Assembly (NCBI RefSeq): GCF_936925435.1
Contig: NZ_CAKZHQ010000022.1
Span: 1 to 64,000, forward strand
DNA: 64,000 nt
Source of the DNA: an uncultured Ramlibacter sp.
GTDB lineage: Bacteria; Pseudomonadota; Gammaproteobacteria; Burkholderiales; Burkholderiaceae_C
Direction of reading: 5' to 3'
Part shown: in pieces, positions 44,484 through 53,459 of the stretch
Position numbering within the stretch: the first letter of the stretch is position 1
How the letters are laid out: each line of letters starts with the position of its first letter
Notes under the pieces: model-generated
What the model saw: the letters and a program-made list of their open reading frames with translations, nothing else
Database searches by the model: none
What the model was told of the DNA's origin: nothing
Made by a program: the position numbers and the translations under genes

Positions 44484-46136
44484 TCAGGGTGCGCGCACCG
44501 GCAGCAGCCTGCCGTCGCTGGCCGAGGGCGCCGCCACGCCCAGCAGGCGGGCCAGGGTGGGCGCCAGCTGCACCGTCTCGACCCGGCTGTCCACGCGCCC
44601 CGGCTGCAGCCATCGGGGGCCGTACAGCAGGATGGGCACGTTGGTGTCGTAAGGGTGCGGCGAGCCGTGGGTGGCGATGGAGGTGCTGGAGGCGAACATC
44701 CAGCCCGGCTTGGGCACGTACTGCACGTCGCCCGAGACATCCTTGTTCCAGGACAGGCGGATCTGGTCGAAGAAGGGCGCGCCGGCCCGGCTGCCCGAGA
44801 GCAGTTCCTTGCGGGTGTAGGCGGCGGCGATGTTCGGGTCGGCGGCGATGGCTTCGCGCGCCGCTTCCGCCACCACATCCAGGTCCAGCTTGTTCTCGGC
44901 CAGCAGCTTGCGGTCCAGCACCAGGGCCGAGGCCGAGAAGAAGGCGCCCAGCTTGGCCAGCTTGAAGCGCTGCTCCAGCTGCGCGTTGATGCGGCCCAGG
45001 AACTGGCTGGACGAGATGCGGCCGCCCTCCTGCCCCCTGGCCAGGCGGGTCTCGGGCGCCGGCATGAAGCCGTGGTCGGCCGTCAGCACGGCGACGTAGT
45101 TGTCCTTGCCCACCGTGGCGTCCAGGTCGCGAAAGAAGTCCTGGAACAGCCGGTCCAGCTGCAGCAGGTGGTCATGCGACAGGCGCGACTCGGCGCTGTA
45201 GGCGTGGTTGACGTAGTCGTGGCCCGACAGGCTGATGCTCAGGATGTCGGGCGTGCTGTCCTTGCCCAGTTGCTCGCCGGCGATGGCGGCACGGGCGAAG
45301 TCCAGGGCCAAGGCATCGGCGAACGGGCTGCGCAGCAAGGCGCTGTAGTAGGCCGGGCCGGGCGCCTCGTCGGCCGCCACGCCCATCAGCATGGGCAGCT
45401 TGCCGCCGCGCGGGCCGAACCAGGGCTGGCTGTCGGGGATGGAGCGCGCATAGGCCGCGTCGGGCAACAAGGGCTTCCACTCGGTCTTGAAATAACGGTC
45501 GGCTGGCTTGGCGCCGTTGAAAGTAGTGACCCAGGCCGGGTGCTCTTTCATGTAGTAGGTGGTGGAGGCGAACTGGCCTGTGCCGCCCATGTACATGTAG
45601 GCCGTGCCGGCCTGGCCGCCAGGCAGGATGGCGCCTCTGTCCTTGCCCGAGATGGCGATGACCTTGGAGACCGGGGTGGCGCGGCGCAACACGTCGCCCA
45701 CCGTTTCGGCCTTGAGATTGGCCGGGCTGGTGCCGTCCAGCGCATTGGTCTTGTTGCCGATGTAGCTGTAGCGGGTGTCGCCGGTGTTGTAGACGTTGGC
45801 GCCGGTCTCCCGGTCGCGCCAGTCGTTGCCGATGATGCCCGAGCGGGCCGGCGGCGCGCCGGTGAGCATGGTGGCGTGGCCGGCCGCGGTGACGGTGAAG
45901 GCGTAGGGATAGTGGGCGTCGGCAAACCAGGTGCCGCGGTCCAGGAAACGGGCCAGGCCGTCGGGCGCGAGCTGGTCGCGATAGCCCGTGACCTGGCGCA
46001 TGGGCAGGCCATCGACCACCATGAAGACCAGCAGCTTGGGCTTGACGGCCGGCTCTTGCAAGCTGGCGCAGCCACCGAGCAGGGCGCCGGCCAGGGCCAG
46101 GGGGAGGAGTTGGAGGACCAAGCGTTTGCTTTGCAT
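44484..46136 (-). CDS. alkaline phosphatase-superfamily lipoprotein (PafA-like)
   Basis: 550-residue exported metal-dependent phosphatase or phosphodiesterase. The lipobox is LLGGCASL (Cys about 22). Metal and nucleophile motifs: VDGLPMRQVTGY (first Asp), AGHATMLTGAPPARSGII (Thr nucleophile), ISLSGHDYVNHAYS, VLTADHGFMP and ATHGSPHPYD. These match the PafA/nucleotide pyrophosphatase branch. ATG 46136 gives the lipoprotein signal; frame upstream is open but lacks similarity. Stands alone between the UspA and mdtA genes. Confidence 0.87.
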   Translation of the reverse strand: MQSKRLVLQLLPLALAGALLGGCASLQEPAVKPKLLVFMVVDGLPMRQVTGYRDQLAPDGLARFLDRGTWFADAHYPYAFTVTAAGHATMLTGAPPARSGIIGNDWRDRETGANVYNTGDTRYSYIGNKTNALDGTSPANLKAETVGDVLRRATPVSKVIAISGKDRGAILPGGQAGTAYMYMGGTGQFASTTYYMKEHPAWVTTFNGAKPADRYFKTEWKPLLPDAAYARSIPDSQPWFGPRGGKLPMLMGVAADEAPGPAYYSALLRSPFADALALDFARAAIAGEQLGKDSTPDILSISLSGHDYVNHAYSAESRLSHDHLLQLDRLFQDFFRDLDATVGKDNYVAVLTADHGFMPAPETRLARGQEGGRISSSQFLGRINAQLEQRFKLAKLGAFFSASALVLDRKLLAENKLDLDVVAEAAREAIAADPNIAAAYTRKELLSGSRAGAPFFDQIRLSWNKDVSGDVQYVPKPGWMFASSTSIATHGSPHPYDTNVPILLYGPRWLQPGRVDSRVETVQLAPTLARLLGVAAPSASDGRLLPVRAP

Positions 46137-46195
46137 GGCCGCAAGCCTAATGGCAGGCCGCGCGGCCTGCATCGGGACTGACCCCGAAAGTGTTT

Positions 46196-46633
46196 TCAAC
46201 TCGTGATGACCACCAACACGCTGCAGGGCGCGTGCTCGATCAAAGCGCCCGAGATGGAACCGCGCCACCAGCGGGCGGCCCAGCTGTCCAGGTGCTTGTG
46301 GCCGACCACGATCAGGTCGGCGCTGCACTTGCGGGCTGCCTTGGCGATCTCGTCGATGGCCTCGCCGGTCACCACCTCGCCCTTGGCCGCATAGCCCGCC
46401 TCGGCCAGCCGGCGCAGGCCATCCTGCAGCACGGCCTCGTACTTCTTCTTCTCGCGCTCTTCCAGCTCGATGTCGTAGACCCCGCCTTCCAGGCCGACGA
46501 AGCTCATGGCCGAAGGCATGACCGCCACCAGGCACAGCTCGGACTGACTCCATTGCGCCAGGTCCTGGCAGTCCAGCAAGGCTTTCTGGCCGGCATCGCT
46601 GCCGTCATAGGCCAGCAGAATCTTCTTGTACAT
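46196..46633 (-). CDS. universal stress protein UspA family
   Basis: 145-residue single-domain UspA protein (MYKKILLAYDGSDAGQKAL). The nucleotide loop reads VVGHKHLDSW then WRGSISGALIEHAPCSVLVV; the second Gly of the usual G-x2-G-x9-GS motif is His here, so ATP binding may be altered. ATG 46633 is the family start; an in-frame extension upstream looks non-coding. Confidence 0.88.
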   Translation of the reverse strand: MYKKILLAYDGSDAGQKALLDCQDLAQWSQSELCLVAVMPSAMSFVGLEGGVYDIELEEREKKKYEAVLQDGLRRLAEAGYAAKGEVVTGEAIDEIAKAARKCSADLIVVGHKHLDSWAARWWRGSISGALIEHAPCSVLVVITS

Positions 46634-46730
46634 GGCGCTCTCCAACGTGGTTGTGGGACTAATGCGAAAGCTAGCATAGAACGGGCCCGGCGGGGAAGGC
46701 TGGCATCCCTCCCCGGTCGTGACCTCTTGT

Positions 46731-46790
46731 GTCATCCCGGGCCTGACCCCTGACCGTCATCCCCGCGCAGGCGTGGATCCAGCGCTTCCG
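46731..46790 (+). repeat. GTCATCCC-type intergenic repeat
   Basis: GTCATCCCGGGCCTGACCCC followed by GTCATCCCCGCGCAGGCGTG resembles short palindromic repeats widespread in proteobacteria. The gap 46634-46850 contains this and no gene. Confidence 0.45.
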
Positions 46791-46850
46791 AATTCGCTCG
46801 TTTTGTCATGCGTGACCCGGCTTGCCGGCGCACGCAGCGCGATGGAAGGC

Positions 46851-47282
46851 TCAGGCTTGACTGAGGTAGCCCCGTTCCAGCTGTTGTTGCTGATTCTCAA
46901 AGAGGGCCATCGCAGTCTTCATGCGAAGAAAACCGAACTTCCGATAGAACGGCTCTTTTCCAGGAACCGCATACAGGATGATCTTCTTGTGCCCTCGCGA
47001 TGCCTCGACAAGATGGCTCACCACTTGCTTGCCGAGCCCCGTACCTTGATAGCTTGGCAGGACTGCAATATCGCAGAGATACGAGCAGTCGCAGCCATCA
47101 GCCAGTGCCCTTCCCACTGCAACGAGCTTCGTGTCTTCGTACACGAAGCACACGAACATGCTGTTAGAAAAGACTTTCCGAAGATGCTCCGCATTTTTGT
47201 CCCCCAGCGGAGCTGCGCGATACAAAGCCGACAGTTCTTCCCAATCGACTCCGTCGCTGACGTATTTCCATTCGATCGCCAC
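46851..47282 (-). CDS. GNAT-family N-acetyltransferase
   Basis: 143-residue GCN5-type acetyltransferase. The acetyl-CoA site is in LPSYQGTGLGKQVVSHLVE (Q-x-x-G-x-G), and a C-terminal PGKEPFYRKFGFLRMKTAM is typical. GTG 47282 is the best start: AGGAGA lies a few bases upstream and the family N-terminus follows; an open extension to 47510 shows no similarity. Substrate unknown. Confidence 0.83.
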   Translation of the reverse strand: MAIEWKYVSDGVDWEELSALYRAAPLGDKNAEHLRKVFSNSMFVCFVYEDTKLVAVGRALADGCDCSYLCDIAVLPSYQGTGLGKQVVSHLVEASRGHKKIILYAVPGKEPFYRKFGFLRMKTAMALFENQQQQLERGYLSQA

Positions 47283-47316
47283 TTGCTGTCTCCTGTGAAG
47301 CCTAAGGTTTGAGCCT

Positions 47317-47700
47317 CTATGCCTTGAGCACCGTGGCCTGCACTTCGACCAACTGCCCCGCATAGCCCAGGCCTGCGACGCCCAACAAAGTAGCTGGAGG
47401 TACCTGTCCACCGAAAAAGTCCGCGACAGTTTTCCATGCAGCTGAGAGATTGGCTTGCCCCCCGACAACGTAGACGACAAGTTGGCGGACATCAGAGATT
47501 GAGAAACCATGAACCGCCAATACTGCTTTCAGGTTGCTCAAGCACTGGAGAGCTTGAGCATGGGGGTCATCCAAGCCTACGACCTGCCCTTGGGAGTCAT
47601 GGGGCACCTGACCAGCTACAAAGAGCTGGTTGCCGACGCGCTCGGCATACTGGTACTGGGCGGTAGCCGGCAGCCCGGCGGCACGTTCGGCTTCGTTCAT
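47317..47700 (-). CDS. RidA-family (YjgF-like) protein lacking the catalytic Arg
   Basis: 127-residue chorismate-mutase-like trimer protein. RidA deaminates reactive enamines using a conserved Arg in PARS; here the position reads VPPATLLGV, so the Arg is missing, as in Rid subgroups of unknown function. GNQLFVAGQVPHDSQGQVVG and QCLSNLKAVLAVHG are family features. Sits 34 bases upstream of the GNAT gene on the same strand. Confidence 0.83.
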   Translation of the reverse strand: MNEAERAAGLPATAQYQYAERVGNQLFVAGQVPHDSQGQVVGLDDPHAQALQCLSNLKAVLAVHGFSISDVRQLVVYVVGGQANLSAAWKTVADFFGGQVPPATLLGVAGLGYAGQLVEVQATVLKA

Positions 47701-47906
47701 GGGCGTGACACCAAACTTGATCTATGCCGCAGCAGTCTGCGGGATAAGCTGGTCGTTGCGGGATAACCTGGAAAACCTCGCACGGCAAGCCTTTGATCTG
47801 GAATGTGCTTTTTCATGTTGTTGGTTATCTCCACGAATAACTGCAACCGGAGAACCCGCAGTCTAGCGAAGCAGGGGGCGAGCGAGGGGGTTCGAGCGCG
47901 ACCAGC
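47701..47906. other. gap between divergent RidA-like and VOC genes
   Basis: No gene, repeat or clear promoter seen except the -10-like GAGAAT at 47907-47912 at its right edge. Confidence 0.5.
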
Positions 47907-47918
47907 GAGAATGGGCCG

Positions 47919-48356
47919 ATGGCTGTACAACAATCTCTCGGCCTCGTCTGTCTTGTCGTGCGCGACTACGACGAGGCACTGGCCTTCTTTGTCGGCAAGC
48001 TGGGCTTCCTGCTGGTCGAAGACACGCCGGTGCCGGAACAAGGCAAGCGCTGGGTCGTGGTCCAACCGCCAGGCGGCACGGGCGCCTGTCTGTTGCTGGC
48101 ACGGGCGGCCGGACTGGAGCAGCTGGCCGCTGTCGGCAGGCAAGCGGCAGGTCGCGTCTTCCTCTTCCTCTACACCGATGATCTCTGGCGCGACTACGAG
48201 CGCTACACGGCGCAGGGCGTCAGCTTCCTGCGCGAGCCGCAAGAGCAGCCCCATGGCACGGTGGCCGTCTTCAAGGACGTCAGCGGCAACGCCTGGGACC
48301 TGATCCAGCCCAATGCCCAGAACCGAAGCTGGCCGGGAGTGCTTCTGAATCCATAG
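47919..48356 (+). CDS. VOC-superfamily (glyoxalase-like) protein
   Basis: 145-residue VOC protein, one beta-alpha-beta-beta-beta pair (GLVCLVVRDYDEALAFFVGK and GTVAVFKDVSGNAWDLIQPN). The final FKDVSGNAWDLIQ motif is common in extradiol-dioxygenase-like resistance or metabolism proteins, but substrate cannot be told. GAGAAT six bases before the ATG suggests a leaderless start. The TAG stop lies inside a copy of the 60-bp repeat. Confidence 0.83.
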   Translation: MAVQQSLGLVCLVVRDYDEALAFFVGKLGFLLVEDTPVPEQGKRWVVVQPPGGTGACLLLARAAGLEQLAAVGRQAAGRVFLFLYTDDLWRDYERYTAQGVSFLREPQEQPHGTVAVFKDVSGNAWDLIQPNAQNRSWPGVLLNP

Positions 48357-48403
48357 CAGGCAGCGCCCATTCCCCGGGCGCTAGAGGCCAATTTTCCTTG
48401 CAA
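48346..48403 (+). repeat. dispersed ~60-bp repeat, copy 4
   Basis: CCATAGCAGGCAGCGCCCAT followed by CCGGGCGCTAGAGGCCAATT. It contains the VOC stop codon at its left end. Confidence 0.6.
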
Positions 48404-48421
48404 CGGAGGGTTGGCGCGGCG

Positions 48422-48454
48422 CCATGGATTGCAGGTCAGGCCCGCAATGACAAA
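48422..48454. repeat. short palindromic dispersed repeat, copy 2
   Basis: ATTGCAGGTCAGGCCCGCAA then TGAC, matching 34777-34809. It lies between the VOC gene and the convergent cobT gene. Confidence 0.5.
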
Positions 48455-48458
48455 CGCT

Positions 48459-49499
48459 TCAGCTTTTCGTCGACACCCCAGCCTCACCAAAGCTCGCCAT
48501 CTCGCGCAACACGGCGCAGGCCGAGACCAACAGCGGCCAGGCGAGAGCGGCGCCTGAGCCTTCGCCCAGGCGCAGGCCCAGGTCCAGCAAGGCTCTGGCC
48601 GGGGTGTTGCTGTCGGGGCCCAGGTGGCGCAGCAGCAGGCCGTGGCCGCACTCGCCCGAGCGGTGCGAGAAGACGCAGCGTTGCACCACATGCGGCTCCA
48701 GCTTGCAGGCCACCAGCACCGCGGCGCTGGCGATGAAGCCGTCGACCAGGATGACGCGGCGCTGTTGCGCCGCCTCCAGCACCGCGCCCACCATGGTGGC
48801 GATCTCGAAGCCGCCAAAGGCCGCCAGCGCCTGCAACGGTTCTTTCGCATCCGCATGCAGTTGCAGCACCTCTTGCAGGATGGCGCGCTTGCGCGCCATG
48901 CCGGCTTCGTCCAGGCCCGTGCCCGAGCCCACGCAGTCCACCAGGCCGGCGCCGGTCAATCGCGCCAGCAGCAATGAGGCCGACGAGGTGTTGCCTATGC
49001 CCATCTCGCCCAGCAGCAGTGCGTTGCCCGGCAGGCCTTGCACCAGCTCTTTGCCATTGGCGATCGCCTGTTCGCATTGCGCCGCGCTCATCGCCGGGCC
49101 GGCCGAAGCGTCCTGCGTGCCGGGCGCGATCTTGCGCACGATCAGGCCTGGGCTGGGCGCGAAGGCATGCCGCACGCCGCAGTCCACCACCGTCAGCGCC
49201 AGGCCGTGCTGGCGGGCCAAAACGCTGACGGCGGCGCCGCCGGCCAGGAAGTTGCCCACCATCTGCCAGGTGACGTCGCTGGGATAGGCCGAGACGCCAC
49301 GCGCCGCCAGGCCGTGGTCGCCGGCAAAGACCACCAGCTGCGGCTGCAGCAGTTGCGGGCTCTCCGTGCCCAGGATCAGGCCAATCTGCAGGGCCAGGGC
49401 CTCGATGCGGCCCAGCGCGCCAAGGGGTTTGGTTTTGCCATCGAGCTTGGCTTGCAGGCGCTGCACCAGCGCGGGGTCATGGAGGTCAGGGATGGGCAT
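48459..49499 (-). CDS. cobT: nicotinate-nucleotide-dimethylbenzimidazole phosphoribosyltransferase
   Basis: 346-residue CobT, which makes alpha-ribazole phosphate for the lower ligand of cobalamin. Family features: KTKPLGALGRIEALALQIG near the start, VVFAGDHGLAARGVSAYP, GEMGIGNTSSASLL, and the catalytic Glu region near the end. ATG 49499 gives the standard N-terminus and overlaps cobQ by 14 bases. It is the last gene of the cobalamin chain; cobS and the ribazole phosphatase that often follow are not here. Confidence 0.93.
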   Translation of the reverse strand: MPIPDLHDPALVQRLQAKLDGKTKPLGALGRIEALALQIGLILGTESPQLLQPQLVVFAGDHGLAARGVSAYPSDVTWQMVGNFLAGGAAVSVLARQHGLALTVVDCGVRHAFAPSPGLIVRKIAPGTQDASAGPAMSAAQCEQAIANGKELVQGLPGNALLLGEMGIGNTSSASLLLARLTGAGLVDCVGSGTGLDEAGMARKRAILQEVLQLHADAKEPLQALAAFGGFEIATMVGAVLEAAQQRRVILVDGFIASAAVLVACKLEPHVVQRCVFSHRSGECGHGLLLRHLGPDSNTPARALLDLGLRLGEGSGAALAWPLLVSACAVLREMASFGEAGVSTKS

Positions 49500-50961
49500 G
49501 GAGCAGGCCGGCGAGGACGCCGGGCTCGAAGTTCTTGTCAATGAAATCGGCCAGGCCGTCGAAGACGCTGTCCAGCGTGGGTGCGGCGGCGCCGAACAGG
49601 GCGTGCAGCACGCCGGGGTCTTCGAACAGGCCGTGCAGGTAGACGCCCAGCACGTTGCCGGCCTGGTTCTGCCAGCCCAGGCCGTCCGCCATCACCTCGC
49701 GGCCCGGCGACATCCCGGCGTGCTGCGTGGTGCGGCCGTGGTGGATTTCGTAGCCGCCCACCTGCAGGCCCGACAGCGCCGCCCAGGTGCCATGCAACTG
49801 GCCGAAGCCCGCCTGCGTGCGCTGCACCGTCTTGTCCTGCTCGAACAGCGTCACCAGGGGCAGCAGGCCCAGGCCAGGGCCGTTGCCGTCAATCCCGTGC
49901 GGGTCGATCAAGGCCTCGCCCAGCATCTGCAGGCCGCCGCACACGCCCAGCACCGCCCTGCCCTGCCCTGCGTGTTGGGCGATGGCGCGGTCCAGGCCCT
50001 GGGCGCGCAGCCAGGCCAGGTCGCCACTGGTGTGCTTGGAGCCGGGCAGGATGACCCAGTCGGCGCCGGCGACGTCGGCCGGGCTGCGGGCCCACAGCAG
50101 GCGCACACCGGGCACGTTCTTCAGCGGCTGGAACTCGTCCAGGTTGCTGATGCGCGGATAGGCGACGACGGCGATGGTGGTCTTGACCACACCGGTGGCC
50201 AACGTGCGCTCGTCGAAGACGCCGTCTTCTTCCGGCAAGCCGTGCTGCCACCACATGGGCAGGGTCGCCACCGTAGGGATGGCGGTGCGCTCCTGCAGCA
50301 TCTGCGGCGCCGGCGCCAGCAGGGATGCATCGCCGCGGAACTTGTTGAGCACATAGCCGCGGATCAGCTTGCGGTCGACCTCCTCCAGCAGGGCCCAGGT
50401 GCCGTACAGGTGGGCGAAGGCGCCGCCTCTGTCGATGTCGGTCACCAGCAGGCAGGCGGCATCGGCGTGGCGGGCGACGCGCATGTTGACGATGTCGCTC
50501 TCGGTCAAGTTGATCTCGGCCGGCGAGCCCGCGCCTTCGATCACCACCACATCGTTCTCCGCGCGCAGTTCGTCCAGGGCCTTGGCCACCACCGGCCAGA
50601 CGCTGGCGCTGCGGCCGCGCCATGGCATGCGCGACAAGGCCTCGTCGACCTGGCCCAGCAGCACGACCTGGCTGTGGGTGTCGTGCTCGGGCTTGAGCAG
50701 CAGCGGGTTCATGCGCACCTCGGGCTCGGCGCGTGCCGCCAGGGCCTGGAAGTACTGGGCCGCGCCGATCTCGCCACCCGGTCCAGCGATGCCCAGGGCC
50801 CCTCCCCCAGGCACGACCCGCGCGTTGTTGCTCATGTTCTGCGCCTTGAAGGGCGCGACCTTCAGGCCCTGGCGGGCATACCAGCGGCACAGCGCCGTCA
50901 CCAGCCAGCTCTTGCCGGCGCCGCTGGTCGTGCCCAGCACCATCACGCACTTGGCCGTCAT
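49486..50961 (-). CDS. cobQ: adenosylcobyric acid synthase (glutamine-hydrolysing)
   Basis: 491-residue amidotransferase that amidates four side chains of adenosylcobyrinate diamide. The N-terminal ATP domain starts MTAKCVMVLGTTSGAGKSWL with the P-loop, followed by KAQNMSNNARVV. The C-terminal glutaminase domain has its Cys in AVLGVCGGLQMLG and the His in GYEIHHGRT. ATG 50961 overlaps the cobC stop (ATGA). The long open frame upstream is not part of it. Confidence 0.95.
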   Translation of the reverse strand: MTAKCVMVLGTTSGAGKSWLVTALCRWYARQGLKVAPFKAQNMSNNARVVPGGGALGIAGPGGEIGAAQYFQALAARAEPEVRMNPLLLKPEHDTHSQVVLLGQVDEALSRMPWRGRSASVWPVVAKALDELRAENDVVVIEGAGSPAEINLTESDIVNMRVARHADAACLLVTDIDRGGAFAHLYGTWALLEEVDRKLIRGYVLNKFRGDASLLAPAPQMLQERTAIPTVATLPMWWQHGLPEEDGVFDERTLATGVVKTTIAVVAYPRISNLDEFQPLKNVPGVRLLWARSPADVAGADWVILPGSKHTSGDLAWLRAQGLDRAIAQHAGQGRAVLGVCGGLQMLGEALIDPHGIDGNGPGLGLLPLVTLFEQDKTVQRTQAGFGQLHGTWAALSGLQVGGYEIHHGRTTQHAGMSPGREVMADGLGWQNQAGNVLGVYLHGLFEDPGVLHALFGAAAPTLDSVFDGLADFIDKNFEPGVLAGLLHAHP

Positions 50962-51905
50962 TGCAATGCCTCCCGCAAAGCGTCTTGTGAGGCCGGTGCC
51001 AGCACGCCCAGGCGCACATGGCCTGGCAGGCCGAAAGAAGCGCAGTCGCGCAACTTGATGCCGCGCGTGCGCAGAATTTCCGCCATCCCGGGCTCGGCAT
51101 GACCGACCTTGGCCACGAAAAAATTCGCGTCGCTCGGCAGGCACTCCCAGCCCAGTTCCTGACAAACGGCAATTTGCCTGGTCTTCCAGCCACGCAGCGT
51201 CGCAAGGCTCTCCTGCAGCCAGTGCTGCGCCGCCTGCGTGCACCAGGCCAGCAGCATGGCCACGGCATGGGCGCCCAGCGGCCAGGAAGGCGCCAGCGCT
51301 TGCACAGGCCCGGTGTCGGCATCGGCCGGCGCGATGGCATAGGCGCCGCGCACACCGGTCAGGCCCAGGGCCTTGTTCGGTGTCCAGAGCTGCCACATAC
51401 GCGCCAGCAACGCTGCCACCGGCGGTGTGCCGTCCAGGCGCAAGGGTTCGTAGGCGCGGTCCAGCGCCATGACGCCAGGGCCTTCGATCAGAGGATGGCT
51501 GGCGCCCAGCGGGCTCGAGGGATTGCAGGCCCAGGCCAGATCGCTGTGCGCGGCATCCACGCTCTCCATGCCCCAGGCCTGGGCTGCGGCGGCGTAGTCG
51601 CCGTAGCCATGGGCCGGCAGCGCCACGCAGCGGCCACCGCGCGAGGCCACCCAGGCCGTCAGGCGGAAGATCAATTCGCTGGCGCTGGCGGCCGGCACGA
51701 TGCGCGACGCCGCCACGCCATGCAGGCCGGCCAATGCTTCGCGCAGTGCCGCATACGCCGGATCGGGGTAGCGCGTGGCGTCGGCGCCCCGCACCGCTGC
51801 CCATGCCTGGGGACAAGGCCCGCAGGCATGGGCGTTGGTGGAAAAGTCATGCAGGGGCACGCCCAGCGCGTCCGCTCCACCATGCAGGCGCTGCGCGGCG
51901 CTCAC
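50958..51905 (-). CDS. cobC: threonine-phosphate decarboxylase-like PLP enzyme
   Basis: 315-residue fold-type I PLP enzyme that makes (R)-1-amino-2-propanol phosphate, the aminopropanol linker donor (CobD in Salmonella, CobC in Pseudomonas naming). The Schiff-base Lys is in LWTPNKALGLTGVRGAYA; other features are HDFSTNAHACGP and DLAWACNPSSPLG. GTG 51905 overlaps the cobD (cbiB) stop as GTGA. It is shorter than many homologues but looks complete. Confidence 0.88.
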   Translation of the reverse strand: MSAAQRLHGGADALGVPLHDFSTNAHACGPCPQAWAAVRGADATRYPDPAYAALREALAGLHGVAASRIVPAASASELIFRLTAWVASRGGRCVALPAHGYGDYAAAAQAWGMESVDAAHSDLAWACNPSSPLGASHPLIEGPGVMALDRAYEPLRLDGTPPVAALLARMWQLWTPNKALGLTGVRGAYAIAPADADTGPVQALAPSWPLGAHAVAMLLAWCTQAAQHWLQESLATLRGWKTRQIAVCQELGWECLPSDANFFVAKVGHAEPGMAEILRTRGIKLRDCASFGLPGHVRLGVLAPASQDALREALQ

Positions 51906-52864
51906 CAGAGTTGCTCCTGCGCCAGCACGAACAGCATCGCGCAGGCCAGCACAAGCAGCCAGGCGAGGGCCAGCACGGCCAGGACGATGGCGCGCCTCGT
52001 GTGCGCCGGCGTGGGGGCCGCACCATCGGGGTTGAGCGCGTAGACGCCGCTCTTGCGCAGCCGCACGCCCAGGGCCAGGGCCATCGCCGCCATCGGCCAG
52101 CCGCTGTTGGGCGAGGCGGTCTTGCGCGCCTCGCTGCGCAGGCGGCGCCAGGGCAGGCCGCGGGCGCCGGCGGCCAGCAACAGGGCCGCCAGCCGCGCCG
52201 GCAACCAGGACAGCACATCGTCGGCGCGGGCCGCCCACTTGCCCGCCCACTCCCAGCACAGGCCGGCGCGCATGCCGCGGTAGCCCCACATCGCATCGGC
52301 GGTGTTGGCGAAGCGGTACAGGGCCGCGCCCGGCAGGCCGGCGAGCACGAACCAGAACACCGGCGCCACCACCGAGTCGTTGAAGTTCTCGGCCAGCGAC
52401 TCGATCGCACTCTCGCGCACCTGGCCTTCGTCGAGCTGCATCACCTCGCGGCTGACCAGCCAGCCCAGGCGGCGCCGGCCGGCGTCCAGGGATTCGGCCA
52501 GTGCTTCCTCCACGGCCACCACCTCACCGCGCAGCATGCGCCAGGCCAGCATGGGCTTGAGCAGCGCGCCCAGCAGCAGGCCGGCCACGGCCTCGTCCAG
52601 GCCGCTCAGGGCCGACTGCAGCAGCAGCGCGGCCAGCACCACCAGGGCCGCGCCGCCGTACCAGGCCAGGGCGCCGGCACTGAAGGCGCGCCAGTCGCGC
52701 CCCGCCGCCATCTCGCGTGGCGCGATGCGAGCGCCGATCCAGCCCAGGTACTTGCCCATCCAGACCACGGGGTGCCAGCGCGGCGCGGGCTCGCCGAACC
52801 AGCGGTCCAGGCAGAACGCGAACAGCAGCGCGATCAGCAGGGTCCAGGGGGAGAGTTCGCTCAT
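51902..52864 (-). CDS. cobD: adenosylcobinamide-phosphate synthase (CbiB/CobD)
   Basis: 320-residue integral membrane protein that attaches the aminopropanol phosphate to adenosylcobyric acid. Signature stretches are CLDRWFGEPAPRWHPVVWMG, ESLAENFNDSVVAPVFW and NTADAMWGYRG. It follows cobO at zero spacing and overlaps cobC. Named cobD after Pseudomonas usage (cbiB in Salmonella). Confidence 0.94.
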   Translation of the reverse strand: MSELSPWTLLIALLFAFCLDRWFGEPAPRWHPVVWMGKYLGWIGARIAPREMAAGRDWRAFSAGALAWYGGAALVVLAALLLQSALSGLDEAVAGLLLGALLKPMLAWRMLRGEVVAVEEALAESLDAGRRRLGWLVSREVMQLDEGQVRESAIESLAENFNDSVVAPVFWFVLAGLPGAALYRFANTADAMWGYRGMRAGLCWEWAGKWAARADDVLSWLPARLAALLLAAGARGLPWRRLRSEARKTASPNSGWPMAAMALALGVRLRKSGVYALNPDGAAPTPAHTRRAIVLAVLALAWLLVLACAMLFVLAQEQLW

Positions 52865-53434
52865 CTAGTCTTCGATGCCGCGCTGGGCGGGAACACCGGC
52901 GTTGAATGCGTGCTTGATCTTGCTCATCTCGGTCACCGTGTCGGCCAGTTCGATGATCTCGGGTGGGCAGCGGCGGCCGGTGATGACCACGTGCACGTCC
53001 CGTGGCCGGTCGCGCAGCGTCTGCAAGACGTCATCGAGCGGCATCCAGCCATAGATCAGAGGATAGGTCAGCTCGTCCAGCACCACCAGGAAGTACTCGC
53101 CCGACAGGATGGCGGCCTTGGCCTTCTGCCAGCCGTCGCGCGCCAGCTGGGCCGAGTTCTCCAGGTCCTGGCTTTTCCAGCTGAAGCCGTCGCCCAGGCC
53201 TTCGATGGGAATGCCGATCTGCTCGAACATGCGGTGCTCGCCAAAGCGCGCTGTCGGCACCTTCATGAACTGGTAAATCTTCACCGCCTTGCCGCGGCCA
53301 TGCGCCCGCAGCGCCAGGCCGAAGGCTGCCGTGCTCTTGCCCTTGCCATCGCCGGTGTTGACGATGACCAGGCCGCGGCGCTCGCCCTCGGGCTTTTCAT
53401 AGGGCTTGGCCGAGGGCGGTGTTTCGATTTTCAT
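52865..53434 (-). CDS. cobO: cob(I)yrinic acid a,c-diamide adenosyltransferase
   Basis: 189-residue CobA/CobO/BtuR-type enzyme that adds the adenosyl group from ATP to Co(I) corrinoids. P-loop variant [20 protein letters not shown] at about residue 25; [12 protein letters not shown] and [17 protein letters not shown] are typical. ATG 53434 is the family start. Its upstream gap holds a GGGGTCAG-type repeat. Confidence 0.94.
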   Translation of the reverse strand: MKIETPPSAKPYEKPEGERRGLVIVNTGDGKGKSTAAFGLALRAHGRGKAVKIYQFMKVPTARFGEHRMFEQIGIPIEGLGDGFSWKSQDLENSAQLARDGWQKAKAAILSGEYFLVVLDELTYPLIYGWMPLDDVLQTLRDRPRDVHVVITGRRCPPEIIELADTVTEMSKIKHAFNAGVPAQRGIED

Positions 53435-53437
53435 ATT

Positions 53438-53459
53438 CGGGGTCAGATTCCAATTATTT
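53438..53459. repeat. GGGGTCAG-type repeat
   Basis: CGGGGTCAGATTCCAATTAT matches the elements at 20-40 and 79-99. It fills the 19-base gap between cobO and btuD and contains the btuD stop codon (53454-53456). Confidence 0.45.

Noticed and set aside
39529..44652. Very long open frame on the plus strand opposite the RND genes (over 1700 codons)
   Set aside because: It is antisense to well-recognised RND genes, has biased His/Gln/Gly/Arg composition typical of GC-rich shadow frames, and shows no domain.
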